From positions 1-64,000 of the forward strand of contig CAZTOW010000051.1 of NCBI GenBank assembly GCA_964615375.1: a stretch of 64,000 nucleotides of DNA, read 5' to 3'. Made by a program: the position numbers and the translations under genes. Positions within the stretch are counted from its first letter, which is position 1, and each line of letters starts with the position of its first letter. Positions 19,898-28,558 of this stretch are shown here, one piece after another. The DNA comes from CAZKWG01 sp964615375. Its GTDB lineage: Bacteria; Myxococcota_A; UBA796; CAZKWG01. The notes under the pieces are model-generated. The model made no database searches. It was not told the origin of the DNA and was given only the letters and a program-made list of their open reading frames with translations.

Positions 19898-20139
19898 GGA
19901 CTTCCACGCTCGGGGAGAGCACGCTTGGATCGCCTGGAAGGGGTGGGTTGATGGGGGTCAGTTGCCGGTGGCGGGAGGGGCTTCGACGGGGCGGACTCCA
20001 TCGAATCTGGAAGTCCTTGGCGTTCTTCAGGAGAGATCGACGATCCGTGAAGTCCGGTGGCCCTTCGGGATGTGCAGATGCAGGCGCGACGGGCTGCTCG
20101 GGCAATGACTTCAACGCTGGACTTCAAGGGACTTCACCG
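19898..20139. repeat. Cluster of GGACTTC(A/C)A repeats, iteron- or operator-like
   Basis: Copies in direct orientation are GGACTTCCACG (19898-19908), TGACTTCAACG (20106-20116), GGACTTCAAGG (20119-20129) and GGACTTCACCG (20129-20139). Inverted copies are GGAAGTCC (20009-20016) and TGAAGTCC (20048-20055). That is six related sites in about 240 bases upstream of the AlbA-like regulator gene. Related sites occur again at 31977-32132 in the same element. They could be operators or replication iterons. Confidence 0.55.
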
Positions 20140-20710
20140 ATCCGCTTTCAACCTTGCCTACCGCGTTTGTCGCGCGCTCAACGCGCTTACCGCGCTTGTC
20201 GCGTCCTTGCCGCGCTCATCTTCCCGCCGCCAGCCTCCGGTGGGACGCGACGCGCGAAAACCGGCGGACCTTCGTCGCGGTAAGTGTTGTCGCGTCAACA
20301 TGGGAGGCGCTTCCGAGCGGTTGTCGCATTCTTGGGGTTGAGTTGCCATTCGGCATGGCAACTTGATTATCCCGTCACGGATCATATCCACGAGTGCCAG
20401 TGGGCGCGCTTCACTGCCGATCCATGGGCGCGCCGACATGGGCGCCACGGCCGTCGCGCTGATGTGGGCGGTGGGCGTGCTCGTGGAGGCGTGGCGCGGG
20501 TCGCACAAGCGGCGCTCAGGTCCCGCCCGCAGCGCGCGCTGTCTTGAAAGGAGATCGTAATACTGAACGAGTGGTTGGGTATCGGCGTGCTGGTGTCGGC
20601 TTCTTTGGAGATCTGGTGCAGGTCGTCAACGCGCTCCCGCTCGCGCGGCGGTGTCTGACCTGGCTCCGCGTCCGCTACCCTGGAGAGGTCATGCTGTGTG
20701 TGGAGGTTCG
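20140..20710. other. Non-coding stretch upstream of the toxin gene
   Basis: I see no convincing gene here. A direct repeat, ACCGCG(T/C)TTGTCGCG, occurs at 20160-20174 and 20189-20203. A perfect nine-pair hairpin with a TCGGC loop lies at 20341-20363 (arm AGTTGCCAT), followed by TTGATTAT; it could be a terminator or an operator. The toxin gene's promoter is presumably in the last 150 bases, but no clear -35/-10 pair is visible. Confidence 0.5.
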
Positions 20711-22927
20711 ATGTCCAAGACCCGCGCTCCCGAGGTCACCGGCCCCGAGGTTGGCTTCATCTCCAGCCTGCTGAACGCCCTGTGCGCTCCACCGCCTGAG
20801 GAGGCGCCGATGGAGGGGGGCGCTCCTCCGATGACGCCCGTAAAGGCGTGGGCCATGCAGCGCACCACCGGCAACGCCGGGGTCGCGGCCATGACCGAGC
20901 CGGCCCGTGCCGCAGCGGAGGCCCGCGAGCGCGAGCAGAAGGCACTGACCGAGATCCGGCGCATCCTCGCGCTCGGCTGGGTGGCTCCCTGGCACGAGGC
21001 CGCGTTGGAGCACGCCTGGACCAGCCTGGGGCCGGACCTGGGGCGTGTTCGTGAGGAACACCGTGATCTCTGGGATCAGAGCGTCGCGCGCGGCGCCGAG
21101 CTGGGCGGGCTGACCAGCGACGGTCGCGTGGCGGCGGACGTGCTGCCATCGGACGTGCTGGCGCTCGCGCGCGCGGCGCTGGACCACAACCGCGACGTGA
21201 TCGTAGGCGAGCTGGTCGCCCTGGAAGGGCCGGAGTCCGCCGCCGTCACGGTGGACCTGCAAGAGCTGGCCTTGGAGGTCGCGAGCGCGATGGACGCCCG
21301 CGCGCGGGTCCAGCAGGTGCCGGTGTGGGTGCTGCCCGAGGCCGTAGGCGCGCCGCCGGCCGATCTGGGGCCGCCCATGGAGCCCGAGTGGATGGTGGCG
21401 CCCTTCAGCCCCCGCACGGTCACGGCCGACCCGCCCCCGGACGTGATGAACGGCGAGCGCGTGGCGCTGGCCTGGTCCGCCGTCAAGCCCATGTGGGACG
21501 CGGCGAACGCGGCAGTGCTGGCCCTCGCCGACCAGAGCCCCGCCCTTTACGCGCTGGCGTCCAAGGGTGACATCGAGGCGCTGCGCGCGCTCGGGCAGGG
21601 GACGACGGAGGATGCGCAGGTTCGGCTGACGGAGGTGCTGGAGCAGGCCGTCGCCGACCTGAACGAGGCCGAGCTCGCCTTGGACGAGGGCGACCTGGGC
21701 TGGCAGGACCTGGGGCTGGTGCAGGGCCGGGCGCTGGCCGGGCAGCGGGCCTGTGGCAGCTCGGGCGTGGACTGGACTGACGCCGACAACCGGGCAGCCG
21801 CGCAGGGGGTGATGCGGGACGCCACACGCGCGGAGTTCTGGGAGAACCTGGGCCTGGGCGCGGTGGCGGGCGTGGCTTTCCTGGTCGCTGAGCTGGCCAG
21901 CGCGGGCAGCGCCACGTTCCTCTTCGCCGCTGGGCTGGGGCTGGGGATCAGCGGGGGCATAGCCGCTGAGCAGTGGACCACCGCGAACTCCATGCAGGCC
22001 GCGGTCGGCGCAGGCGTGAGCCTCGACGGCGAGCTGGTCGAGCAGATGGCGGCCGACCGGGCGACAACGATGGCGGTGCTCAGCACGGTGCTGGCCTTCC
22101 TGGACGCCGCCGGGCCGCTGACCAAAGCGGCGAACTGGGGCGCCAGGTCGGCGGGCGAGGTCGGTGAGACGGCGGTGGAGCAGGCGGCGTTGGTCGAGGC
22201 GCGCGCTGCCGCGACTGAGCTGGCGGTAACTGGCCTGGCGAAGTCGTCGAAGGCCGCGAAGATCCTGCCCGAGCAGGCCGAGAACTGGTCCGAGGTCGCG
22301 GCCCTGGTCGGCAAGCCCTGGGACGGCACGGCGCCGGCCGGGTACGCGGTCGTCCGCACGGCGAAGGGCGGACAGACCTTGCGCCGCGCGGTAGCCGATG
22401 ACAACAAGCTCGTGAAGCTGTGGATCGACCAGGACGGGATCCTGCGCACAGGCAGCCCGCCCCGGAACCTGCTCACAGACGGGCGCAAGGCACGCGAGCT
22501 GATCACGGCGGGCAAGGGCACGATCCCGGCCGGCGTGCAGGTCCACCACGTCATCCCCGAGGAGGTCTTGCGCGAGCACCCCCTGTTCATCGCCGCGTGC
22601 AAGCGGGGCAGGCCGCCTTATGATGTGGAGAACCCTGGGAACCTGCTGCCCATGGCGAGCGAGGAGGCGGCCCGGCAGGCGGCCGACGAGGCGTGGAACC
22701 GGGCGCTGCAAGCGGCGCCGATGCACCGAGGGAGTCATCCGAGGTATACGGATGTGGTGCGGAGGGTGGCGAATACATCGTGGGATGATCTTCGTAGCGC
22801 CTATCCGTCGGAGGACGCCATCCTGCCTGAGGCGCTCACGGAGGCGGCCCTCTCCGTGCAAGAGGCGATGAGGTCGAGGCTGTTGCGCGGTGACGTGCCC
22901 CTTGATGAGACTGGGAGGCTTCGGTGA
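20711..22927 (+). CDS. Polymorphic toxin with C-terminal AHH-type HNH nuclease
   Basis: A 738-residue protein; GGAGG sits four bases before the ATG at 20711. Near the N-terminus, QRTTGNAGVAAM (50-61) resembles the LQR..GN.AV motif seen at the start of proteins linked to extracellular contractile injection systems (DUF4157-type). A long alpha-helical region follows, then two hydrophobic helices near 375-425 that could cross a membrane. The C-terminal domain has VHHVIPEE (HH at 612-613), NPGNLLPM and MHRGSHPRY (H672, H676), the signature of the AHH nuclease toxins. The 4-base overlap with a small downstream gene is the toxin-immunity arrangement. Confidence 0.78.
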   Translation: MSKTRAPEVTGPEVGFISSLLNALCAPPPEEAPMEGGAPPMTPVKAWAMQRTTGNAGVAAMTEPARAAAEAREREQKALTEIRRILALGWVAPWHEAALEHAWTSLGPDLGRVREEHRDLWDQSVARGAELGGLTSDGRVAADVLPSDVLALARAALDHNRDVIVGELVALEGPESAAVTVDLQELALEVASAMDARARVQQVPVWVLPEAVGAPPADLGPPMEPEWMVAPFSPRTVTADPPPDVMNGERVALAWSAVKPMWDAANAAVLALADQSPALYALASKGDIEALRALGQGTTEDAQVRLTEVLEQAVADLNEAELALDEGDLGWQDLGLVQGRALAGQRACGSSGVDWTDADNRAAAQGVMRDATRAEFWENLGLGAVAGVAFLVAELASAGSATFLFAAGLGLGISGGIAAEQWTTANSMQAAVGAGVSLDGELVEQMAADRATTMAVLSTVLAFLDAAGPLTKAANWGARSAGEVGETAVEQAALVEARAAATELAVTGLAKSSKAAKILPEQAENWSEVAALVGKPWDGTAPAGYAVVRTAKGGQTLRRAVADDNKLVKLWIDQDGILRTGSPPRNLLTDGRKARELITAGKGTIPAGVQVHHVIPEEVLREHPLFIAACKRGRPPYDVENPGNLLPMASEEAARQAADEAWNRALQAAPMHRGSHPRYTDVVRRVANTSWDDLRSAYPSEDAILPEALTEAALSVQEAMRSRLLRGDVPLDETGRLR

Positions 22928-23586
22928 CCCACGCCCCGCCGGCCTACGAGCTAGAAGCGGATTTCACGGGGCAAAAGGATTCGACCTGCGTCCTGCACAT
23001 GATCCCGTGGCACCAGTGGGGAGATGTCCGCTGGGCAGGCACAGAGCCTCTGCTTGTTCCTGATCCAGTGGTCTACCGCGTGGGCAGCAAGAAGGTTCAT
23101 GTGCTGACGGACTACCCTTCGACCTTCGGGGTGGAGCCGGTCTTCACCCGACGCATGTTGGACATCCTCCTCGCCGTCAAGCCCTTCGGGTATCGGCTGT
23201 ATCCGGTGGAGGTCCGCTACCGAGGACAGGTGCTCCCGCCTCCGTCGACCGACCTGACCTACTGGCTGGTGCAGCTCACCGAGCACTTCAACGGCTTCGA
23301 CCCTGAGCGTTCCGACTGGGAACCGTCAACCATCGCTCCGCAGCGGATAGGGGAACTCTACCGCCTCGAACTGAAGATCCCCCCCGAGGGCCTGCCCCCC
23401 ATCTTTCGCATCCCCCAGCGGCCCACGACGCTGTTCGTGTCCGCCGAGGGCCGCGAGGCCCTGATCGCCGCCGGCATCCGAGGGGTGGACTTCAAGTCCT
23501 GCCTGGAGCTGACCTCGCAACTATACAAACAGGCCCGCGTCGAAGAGGGCAAATACCGGCCCCCTCCTACCATCCGTCCGTCGTGA
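22924..23586 (+). CDS. Immunity protein (Imm11/DUF1629-like) for the AHH toxin
   Basis: A 220-residue protein whose GTG start overlaps the toxin stop (GTGA). It is soluble, without signal peptide. The segment PVFTRRMLDILLAVKPFGYRLYPVEVRY matches the helix-strand core of the DUF1629/Imm11 group of immunity proteins (F..R..D.L.......LYPV). Its position directly after a nuclease toxin and its translational coupling make an immunity role the best reading. It should bind and block the C-terminal nuclease in the cytoplasm. The 3-prime end overlaps the convergent FG-GAP gene by 20 bases. Confidence 0.7.
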   Translation: MTHAPPAYELEADFTGQKDSTCVLHMIPWHQWGDVRWAGTEPLLVPDPVVYRVGSKKVHVLTDYPSTFGVEPVFTRRMLDILLAVKPFGYRLYPVEVRYRGQVLPPPSTDLTYWLVQLTEHFNGFDPERSDWEPSTIAPQRIGELYRLELKIPPEGLPPIFRIPQRPTTLFVSAEGREALIAAGIRGVDFKSCLELTSQLYKQARVEEGKYRPPPTIRPS

Positions 23587-25324
23587 GCAGCCAGACCGCG
23601 CCCGCACCGCCATCGGCAGCCGGGGCTCCGACCAGCAGATCGTCCTGGCCAGCACCGTTCATGTCGCCTGCGCCGCTGAGGCTGGTTCCTAGTCCATCGC
23701 CGGCCCTGGCGCCGTTTACGCGCCAACCCGCGTCGCTGGCTTTCGCAGTGTCCTGAAGCGCGCCGTACCAGACCAGGACCGCGCCCGCTCCACCGTCGGC
23801 CCCAGGCGCGCCCATGGCGAAGTCCGGCACGTCGTCGCCGTCCAGGTTCAGGTTGCCAGCCAGCGCCGAGCCGAGGGCCATGCTCTCTTCGTCGCCGTCG
23901 ATGCGGGTGGAGACATCTTCGGCTCCGAGCCGCGCCTTGTCCCCGAGTGCCCACCAGTCTGCTCCAGAGAGCAGGTAGACTGTTCCACCGTCGGGCGCAC
24001 CGGCATCGGTGCCCGGCGCGCCGATCAGCACGTCAGCGTAGCCATCCCCATCCACATCGCCGGCCGGCGCGAGGGCGTTGCTCAGCCGGTCGTCCGTCTC
24101 CTCGCCGGAGAGGCTGCGGTCGTAGACCCCACCCGTGGTCGCGTCATCCTCGCGGAGTTGTGAAGGCTCCGTATAGAGAAAGGAAACGCCGGAACTATCG
24201 CCGCGTTCAACTCCATCACCAAGGCTCCAATCGGACGTGGGCGCACCGAGCAGCACATCGGGCGAGCCATCTGCGTTGACATCGCCAGCGAAGATCACAG
24301 CATCACCGGTCCCCGTTGCTGAGCCTCCTGACAAATATCCGTCGTAGATGTCCTTGTAGTCGTCCACACTTTCGGTAATTGGACCCTGAATGAAGATCAG
24401 CGCACCGCCCGTGCCGATCAGCAGGTCTACGACACTGTCGCCGCCTCTGAAGTCAACGTCTGTGGCTATACCCTCACCGCCAGAGCGCCCGATGATGTCC
24501 ACCACCGGGCTGTCCACCAAGGGCGCGTCTTCCACCTCCGCACCATGAACGATGTAGACCGCAAGCCCTCCCGTGGCGACTGTTCCTCCCGGAGCCCCGA
24601 TGACGAGGTCACGCACCCCGTCCCCGTCAAGGTCCCCCGCACCCAAGGATGCGCCCGCATCAAGATCGGCCTCCTCGGCGTAGAAGGTCAGGTCTGCCGA
24701 GTCCGTTGCTTCCAGGGCGTCCAACGGCCCGTACCAGACGTAGACCTCACCCCCGTCGCCCGCCGTGGGAGCCCCCACCGCGATGTCCGGCCAGCCATCG
24801 TCGTTCAAGTCGCCCGCGCCAAGCACCGCCGTCCCCAGAGCGCCATAGCCATAAATCCGACTTCGGGTGAAGGTGGAGTCGTCGATTACATCCTGCCCCG
24901 TTGGTGCCCCGCAGTCCGAAACGTCGTCGCAGTCGTCATCTAGTGCATTTTCACACACTGGTTCCATGCCAGGGTTGATATCGGCGTTTTCATCGTCGCA
25001 GTCCTCGGCCATGGTGGCGAACCCTGGCTCTCCCTCGCAGATGGTCCGGGCGGTGCCCGTGCCGAAGCCATCGCCGTCGTTGTCCGTGTAGGCACTCACC
25101 CAGGCCGCGCGAGTGTCGTTGTCGTCGTCACAGTCGGTGTTGTCGGCCACCAGACCGTTCCCAGCCTCGCACGCCTCCTTGGGCGCGTCCGGGTCACCGA
25201 AGCCGTCGCCGTCCTGGTCATGGAAGAAGGTCTGGGGCTCGCCGTCCGGGCAGTAGGCCCCGGTGTCGTCGGGCTTGCAGCCGCGACAGCCAGCCAGGGC
25301 TAGGAACCAGAGGGGAAAGCGCAT
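23567..25324 (-). CDS. FG-GAP/MopE-type calcium-binding lipoprotein 1
   Basis: A 585-residue lipoprotein: a short signal peptide with lipobox LAGC (C13). Residues 25-140 carry MopE-like metal-binding motifs (DQDGDGFGD, TDCDDDND, EDCDDENADINPG, then ENALDDDCDD). The rest is a series of FG-GAP (integrin-alpha beta-propeller) blades of the pattern GAGDLNDDGWPDIAVGAP, each with a calcium-binding DxDxDG loop. Such proteins are surface-exposed adhesion or recognition proteins in Myxococcota. It shares architecture with the next gene and with the one at 34861. Confidence 0.85.
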   Translation of the reverse strand: MRFPLWFLALAGCRGCKPDDTGAYCPDGEPQTFFHDQDGDGFGDPDAPKEACEAGNGLVADNTDCDDDNDTRAAWVSAYTDNDGDGFGTGTARTICEGEPGFATMAEDCDDENADINPGMEPVCENALDDDCDDVSDCGAPTGQDVIDDSTFTRSRIYGYGALGTAVLGAGDLNDDGWPDIAVGAPTAGDGGEVYVWYGPLDALEATDSADLTFYAEEADLDAGASLGAGDLDGDGVRDLVIGAPGGTVATGGLAVYIVHGAEVEDAPLVDSPVVDIIGRSGGEGIATDVDFRGGDSVVDLLIGTGGALIFIQGPITESVDDYKDIYDGYLSGGSATGTGDAVIFAGDVNADGSPDVLLGAPTSDWSLGDGVERGDSSGVSFLYTEPSQLREDDATTGGVYDRSLSGEETDDRLSNALAPAGDVDGDGYADVLIGAPGTDAGAPDGGTVYLLSGADWWALGDKARLGAEDVSTRIDGDEESMALGSALAGNLNLDGDDVPDFAMGAPGADGGAGAVLVWYGALQDTAKASDAGWRVNGARAGDGLGTSLSGAGDMNGAGQDDLLVGAPAADGGAGAVWLLTTDGW

Positions 25325-25388
25325 GGGGAAGCTCCTCGAACAGGGTCAGCTTAGCCGGAAAGCGGCGCCCGTTGCCACGGCGGCGGGG

Positions 25389-27395
25389 TCAGAAGGCGTC
25401 GGTCGCCATAAGGAGGGCCTGGCCGGGTTCGTCATCAACCCCGTCATCCGCGTACCTGTAGTACGGAACGCCGCCAATCAGCAGGTCACTCCACCCAAGG
25501 CCCGTGACATCGCCAGGATCAGCGACCGTCAAGCCGATGCGGCCGTTGCCGACCTCGCCGTAGACGGCGTAGTCCGCGTCCAATGGGCTCAGGTCCCCCG
25601 CGATCGGGCCGTAGTACAGGCGCGCCGCGCCCCGACTGGCGGTGACACCAGGAGCACCTACCAGCAGCTCGGAGTAGCCGTCGTCGCCAATGTCGGAGAC
25701 CATGGCTACGCTCGTTCCCATTTCGTCGCCCACCGCGCTGCCTGTGATGGTGGCCAGCGCGTCAGCACCGTCCAGGGGACCGCCGGGTGCCATGCCAGCG
25801 ACGACCGCGCCAGAGATCAGCGTCACCTGACCCGCCTGATCCTGGGCGTAGGGGGCACCCACAGCGACATCGTCATACCCGTCGCCGTCACCATCGCCAC
25901 GGCAGCTCACAGCCACGCCGGTGCCGTCCTGGGCCTCGCCCTCCAGCCAGGTCCAGGCAAGATCGGCGATGCTTAGGGTGCCCGGCGTGCGAGACGTGAT
26001 GATGTAGGCTCTGCCGACCCGGGTCTCAGACTGATTGTCACCCTCGTCGTTCGTCGGCCGGTAGTCCGTCGGCGCGCCCAGCACGAGATCCTGCTCTCCA
26101 TCCCCATCGATGTCGCAGTCCCCTGCCACTGCCGTCCCGAGCTGCTCATAGGCAGTCCCGCCCTCGAGCACCCCCCACGCCAGATCCTCCGCGTCCCGGT
26201 TGTAGCGGGGCAGCCCGTTGAACACGAAGACCCCGCCGGCCTGCTCCTCGCCGCCGTCTGGCGTGTAGGTCGGCGCGCCCGCCGCGCAGTCCGGCACGCC
26301 ATCCCCGGTGTAGTCCGTCGAGCACGCCAGCGAAGCACCCAGGCGCCCGCCGCTTTCCGGCCCGACCATCGCCGCCCGGAACGCCGCGTCTTGCAGCTCC
26401 AGGGTGCCTTCGCCCAGCGGCCCGCCGCGCACGAAGTACACCCGGCCCGCCTCGGTGTCGCCGCCGGTCCCTGGCCCGTCGCCCCACGGCCCGAGCATGG
26501 GGAAGGCGCCCCCTCCTCCATCGTCCCCGCTGCCGAAGATGCCGCCGGCCTCGTCCGCGCCCGGCGCGCCGATCACGAAGTCGTCATAACCGTCCTGATC
26601 CAGGTCCACACCGCCCGCGACGGCGGCCCCGGTCTGATCGCCATCGGAGATCCCGGTGATCAGCAGCGCGCCGGCCGACTCGCTGCCCAGGGTCACCGTG
26701 CCCGTGGTCCCGCCATAGACCAGCGCCACCGCCCCAACCTCGTCATCGCCCACCGCGTAGCGCGGTGCGCCGATGAGCAGGTCGGCGATCCCGTCCCCGT
26801 CCACGTCGCCCGCACCCCCCAGCGCGCTCCCGGTGCTCGCGTCCAGCACGCCGGTCACGACCAGAGTTGAGCTTGCTCCTGCACCTGTCCCCTCGGGCGG
26901 GTCGCACTCCCCGTGGCCGTTGCAGTCCTGATCGACACCATCACATGTAGTGGGCGCATCAGGGTACACGTCGGGATCGTTGTCTTCGCAGTCGCCGTCC
27001 ACGACCGCGTAGCCGGCCTCGGCCGACGTGCAGAGGGTCAAGAGTTCTCCCTGCCCGTACCCATCCTTGTCTGCATCGGCGTAGAAGTCCGCCGCTGTCC
27101 AGGCGAAGACGTTGGTGTCGTCGCAGTCCGTGGGGTAGGGTGACCAGCCCTTTCCCCCTGTGCATCGGAGTTGCGCTCCCTGGTACACGCCGTAGCCGTC
27201 GCCGTCCGCGTCCGGGTAGTAGTAGACACCCTGGCCGACCGCCGCGTCCCGGTCATCGCAGTCGTATGGGTAGTGGATCCCGTCCTTGTCGAGATCGTAG
27301 ATCCGGTCGTACTGCTCGGTGCCGCTCAGGCAACCCGCGAGGAGAGCGACCGCACACGCGGCGAGCGCGCCCACCCGTCTCAGGGGCGCACACAC
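25389..27395 (-). CDS. FG-GAP/MopE-type calcium-binding lipoprotein 2
   Basis: About 668 residues from the proposed GTG at 27393-27395, which gives a compact signal peptide with lipobox LLAGC (C22). The frame is open to an ATG at 27536, but that start would put 47 Arg/Trp-rich residues ahead of the signal. Residues 28-170 hold MopE-like repeats (DLDKDGIHYPYDCDD, DADGDGYG, TDCDDTN, DGVDQDCNG); after that come at least six FG-GAP blades (GGAGDVDGDGIADLLIGAP type). It is a paralogue of the gene at 23567. A 16-base inverted repeat overlaps the proposed start and could regulate it. Confidence 0.8.
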   Translation of the reverse strand: MCAPLRRVGALAACAVALLAGCLSGTEQYDRIYDLDKDGIHYPYDCDDRDAAVGQGVYYYPDADGDGYGVYQGAQLRCTGGKGWSPYPTDCDDTNVFAWTAADFYADADKDGYGQGELLTLCTSAEAGYAVVDGDCEDNDPDVYPDAPTTCDGVDQDCNGHGECDPPEGTGAGASSTLVVTGVLDASTGSALGGAGDVDGDGIADLLIGAPRYAVGDDEVGAVALVYGGTTGTVTLGSESAGALLITGISDGDQTGAAVAGGVDLDQDGYDDFVIGAPGADEAGGIFGSGDDGGGGAFPMLGPWGDGPGTGGDTEAGRVYFVRGGPLGEGTLELQDAAFRAAMVGPESGGRLGASLACSTDYTGDGVPDCAAGAPTYTPDGGEEQAGGVFVFNGLPRYNRDAEDLAWGVLEGGTAYEQLGTAVAGDCDIDGDGEQDLVLGAPTDYRPTNDEGDNQSETRVGRAYIITSRTPGTLSIADLAWTWLEGEAQDGTGVAVSCRGDGDGDGYDDVAVGAPYAQDQAGQVTLISGAVVAGMAPGGPLDGADALATITGSAVGDEMGTSVAMVSDIGDDGYSELLVGAPGVTASRGAARLYYGPIAGDLSPLDADYAVYGEVGNGRIGLTVADPGDVTGLGWSDLLIGGVPYYRYADDGVDDEPGQALLMATDAF

Positions 27396-27447
27396 CTGCC
27401 GTGCGCCCCGCGAGGCCCGTCGGCCGAGATCGCGCACGGCAGATGTG
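27391..27447. promoter_or_regulatory. Inverted repeat over the start of lipoprotein 2
   Basis: CACACCTGCCGTGCGC (27391-27406) and GCGCACGGCAGATGTG (27432-27447) pair at 15 of 16 positions with a 25-base loop. If transcription starts to the right of it, the hairpin would hide the GTG start; otherwise it may be a protein-binding site between the divergent genes. Confidence 0.5.
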
Positions 27448-27625
27448 ATAACGTCGGTCGGTTTCTCGCAGACCCGGAGCAGCCACTCCCAGCGGCTCGT
27501 CCAGACCCTCCATCGTCGGTGCCAGGCGCGGGGCATGTCGTCCTCGTGGGTCGGAGTGGTACGCTCCGCTCATGGTAGGATGGTGTCATCCTCGTCTTCA
27601 AGGGACCACCGGGAGAAACCTGGAC

Positions 27626-28558
27626 ATGCGTTCACATTTTCGCCGCGCGAGAGTGACACGCGGCTGGGCCATATTGAGCTTGCTATCGTTGGCCTTTCAT
27701 TCGGGGTCTGCCGCCGCGGCTCCCCCCAGCGAGCCCCGCGCGAATGTTCAGCCAGCCCCGGCGGCGAGCGCCGCGCAACAACAGCCCTGCCCCACGTCGA
27801 ACGCGGGCTTCTCGATGATGGTCGCGCGCGTCGAGGCCATCTACGAGGCCCGCGCGCAGGGCGACTTTCTCGCCGAGGCGCCGAGGATGGTCGCCTGCTT
27901 CGCCGAGCTGGAGGAGCCGCTGAGCCGGGACGTGGCGCCTCACTACCTCCGAGCGCGGGCGTATAGCTGGTTCCCCTCCCGTGACTTCGCCAAGGTCGAG
28001 GCGGCCTTGCGGGCGGTCCACGACCTGGAGCCCGACGCCCGCGTGCCCAGCGCCATCGCGCCTAAGGCCGGTCACCCGATGTACGACGCGCAGGCGCGCG
28101 CGGTGACGGCGCCGGGTCCGCGTCCCCAGCCGGTGACGCTCCCGGCGATCCCCAGCATGAGCTACCGGGTCAACGGCGTGCCCACCGCCACGGTCATGCC
28201 GGACGTGTTGAACGTCGTCCAGATCGTGTCGCCGGCCATCGGCGTCTTCTACAACCAGGAGATGTACCCAGGCGAGACGTTCTCGCTCGATGACGTGCCG
28301 GGCCTCGATCTGGCGCGGCGGCAGGTGGCCCAGCAGATTCAGCGGTCCAACCGGCTCATGCTGGGGGGCGGCGGCGCGCTGGTGCTGGCTGGCGGAGCCT
28401 TGACCTACGCGCGACTTCAGGCGCGCGCCCTGGAGGCCGACCCCGGATTGTCGGTCGCCGAGGTGTATAATCGCCAGTACGCCGGCCAGGTCGCCGCGAC
28501 CGTGCTCGGCACGGCCGGGCTGACGCTGCTGGGCGTCGGTGTGAGCGTGCGATGGTGA
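27626..28558 (+). CDS. Exported protein with C-terminal membrane helices, kinase partner
   Basis: A 310-residue protein. The ATG at 27626 has GGGAG about ten bases upstream; an upstream ATG at 27572 lacks one. It has an N-terminal Sec signal (about 1-31, ending SAAAA), a periplasmic domain (about 50-240) without recognised homology, and two hydrophobic helices near the C-terminus (LMLGGGGALVLAGGALTYA and VAATVLGTAGLTLLGVGVSV). The stop overlaps the kinase start by seven bases, so the two are co-translated. I infer a periplasmic sensor or accessory protein of the following kinase. Confidence 0.65.
   Translation: MRSHFRRARVTRGWAILSLLSLAFHSGSAAAAPPSEPRANVQPAPAASAAQQQPCPTSNAGFSMMVARVEAIYEARAQGDFLAEAPRMVACFAELEEPLSRDVAPHYLRARAYSWFPSRDFAKVEAALRAVHDLEPDARVPSAIAPKAGHPMYDAQARAVTAPGPRPQPVTLPAIPSMSYRVNGVPTATVMPDVLNVVQIVSPAIGVFYNQEMYPGETFSLDDVPGLDLARRQVAQQIQRSNRLMLGGGGALVLAGGALTYARLQARALEADPGLSVAEVYNRQYAGQVAATVLGTAGLTLLGVGVSVRW

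Noticed and set aside
20675..22861. 728-codon minus-strand ORF
   Set aside because: Shadow of the AHH toxin gene, which has recognisable motifs on the plus strand.
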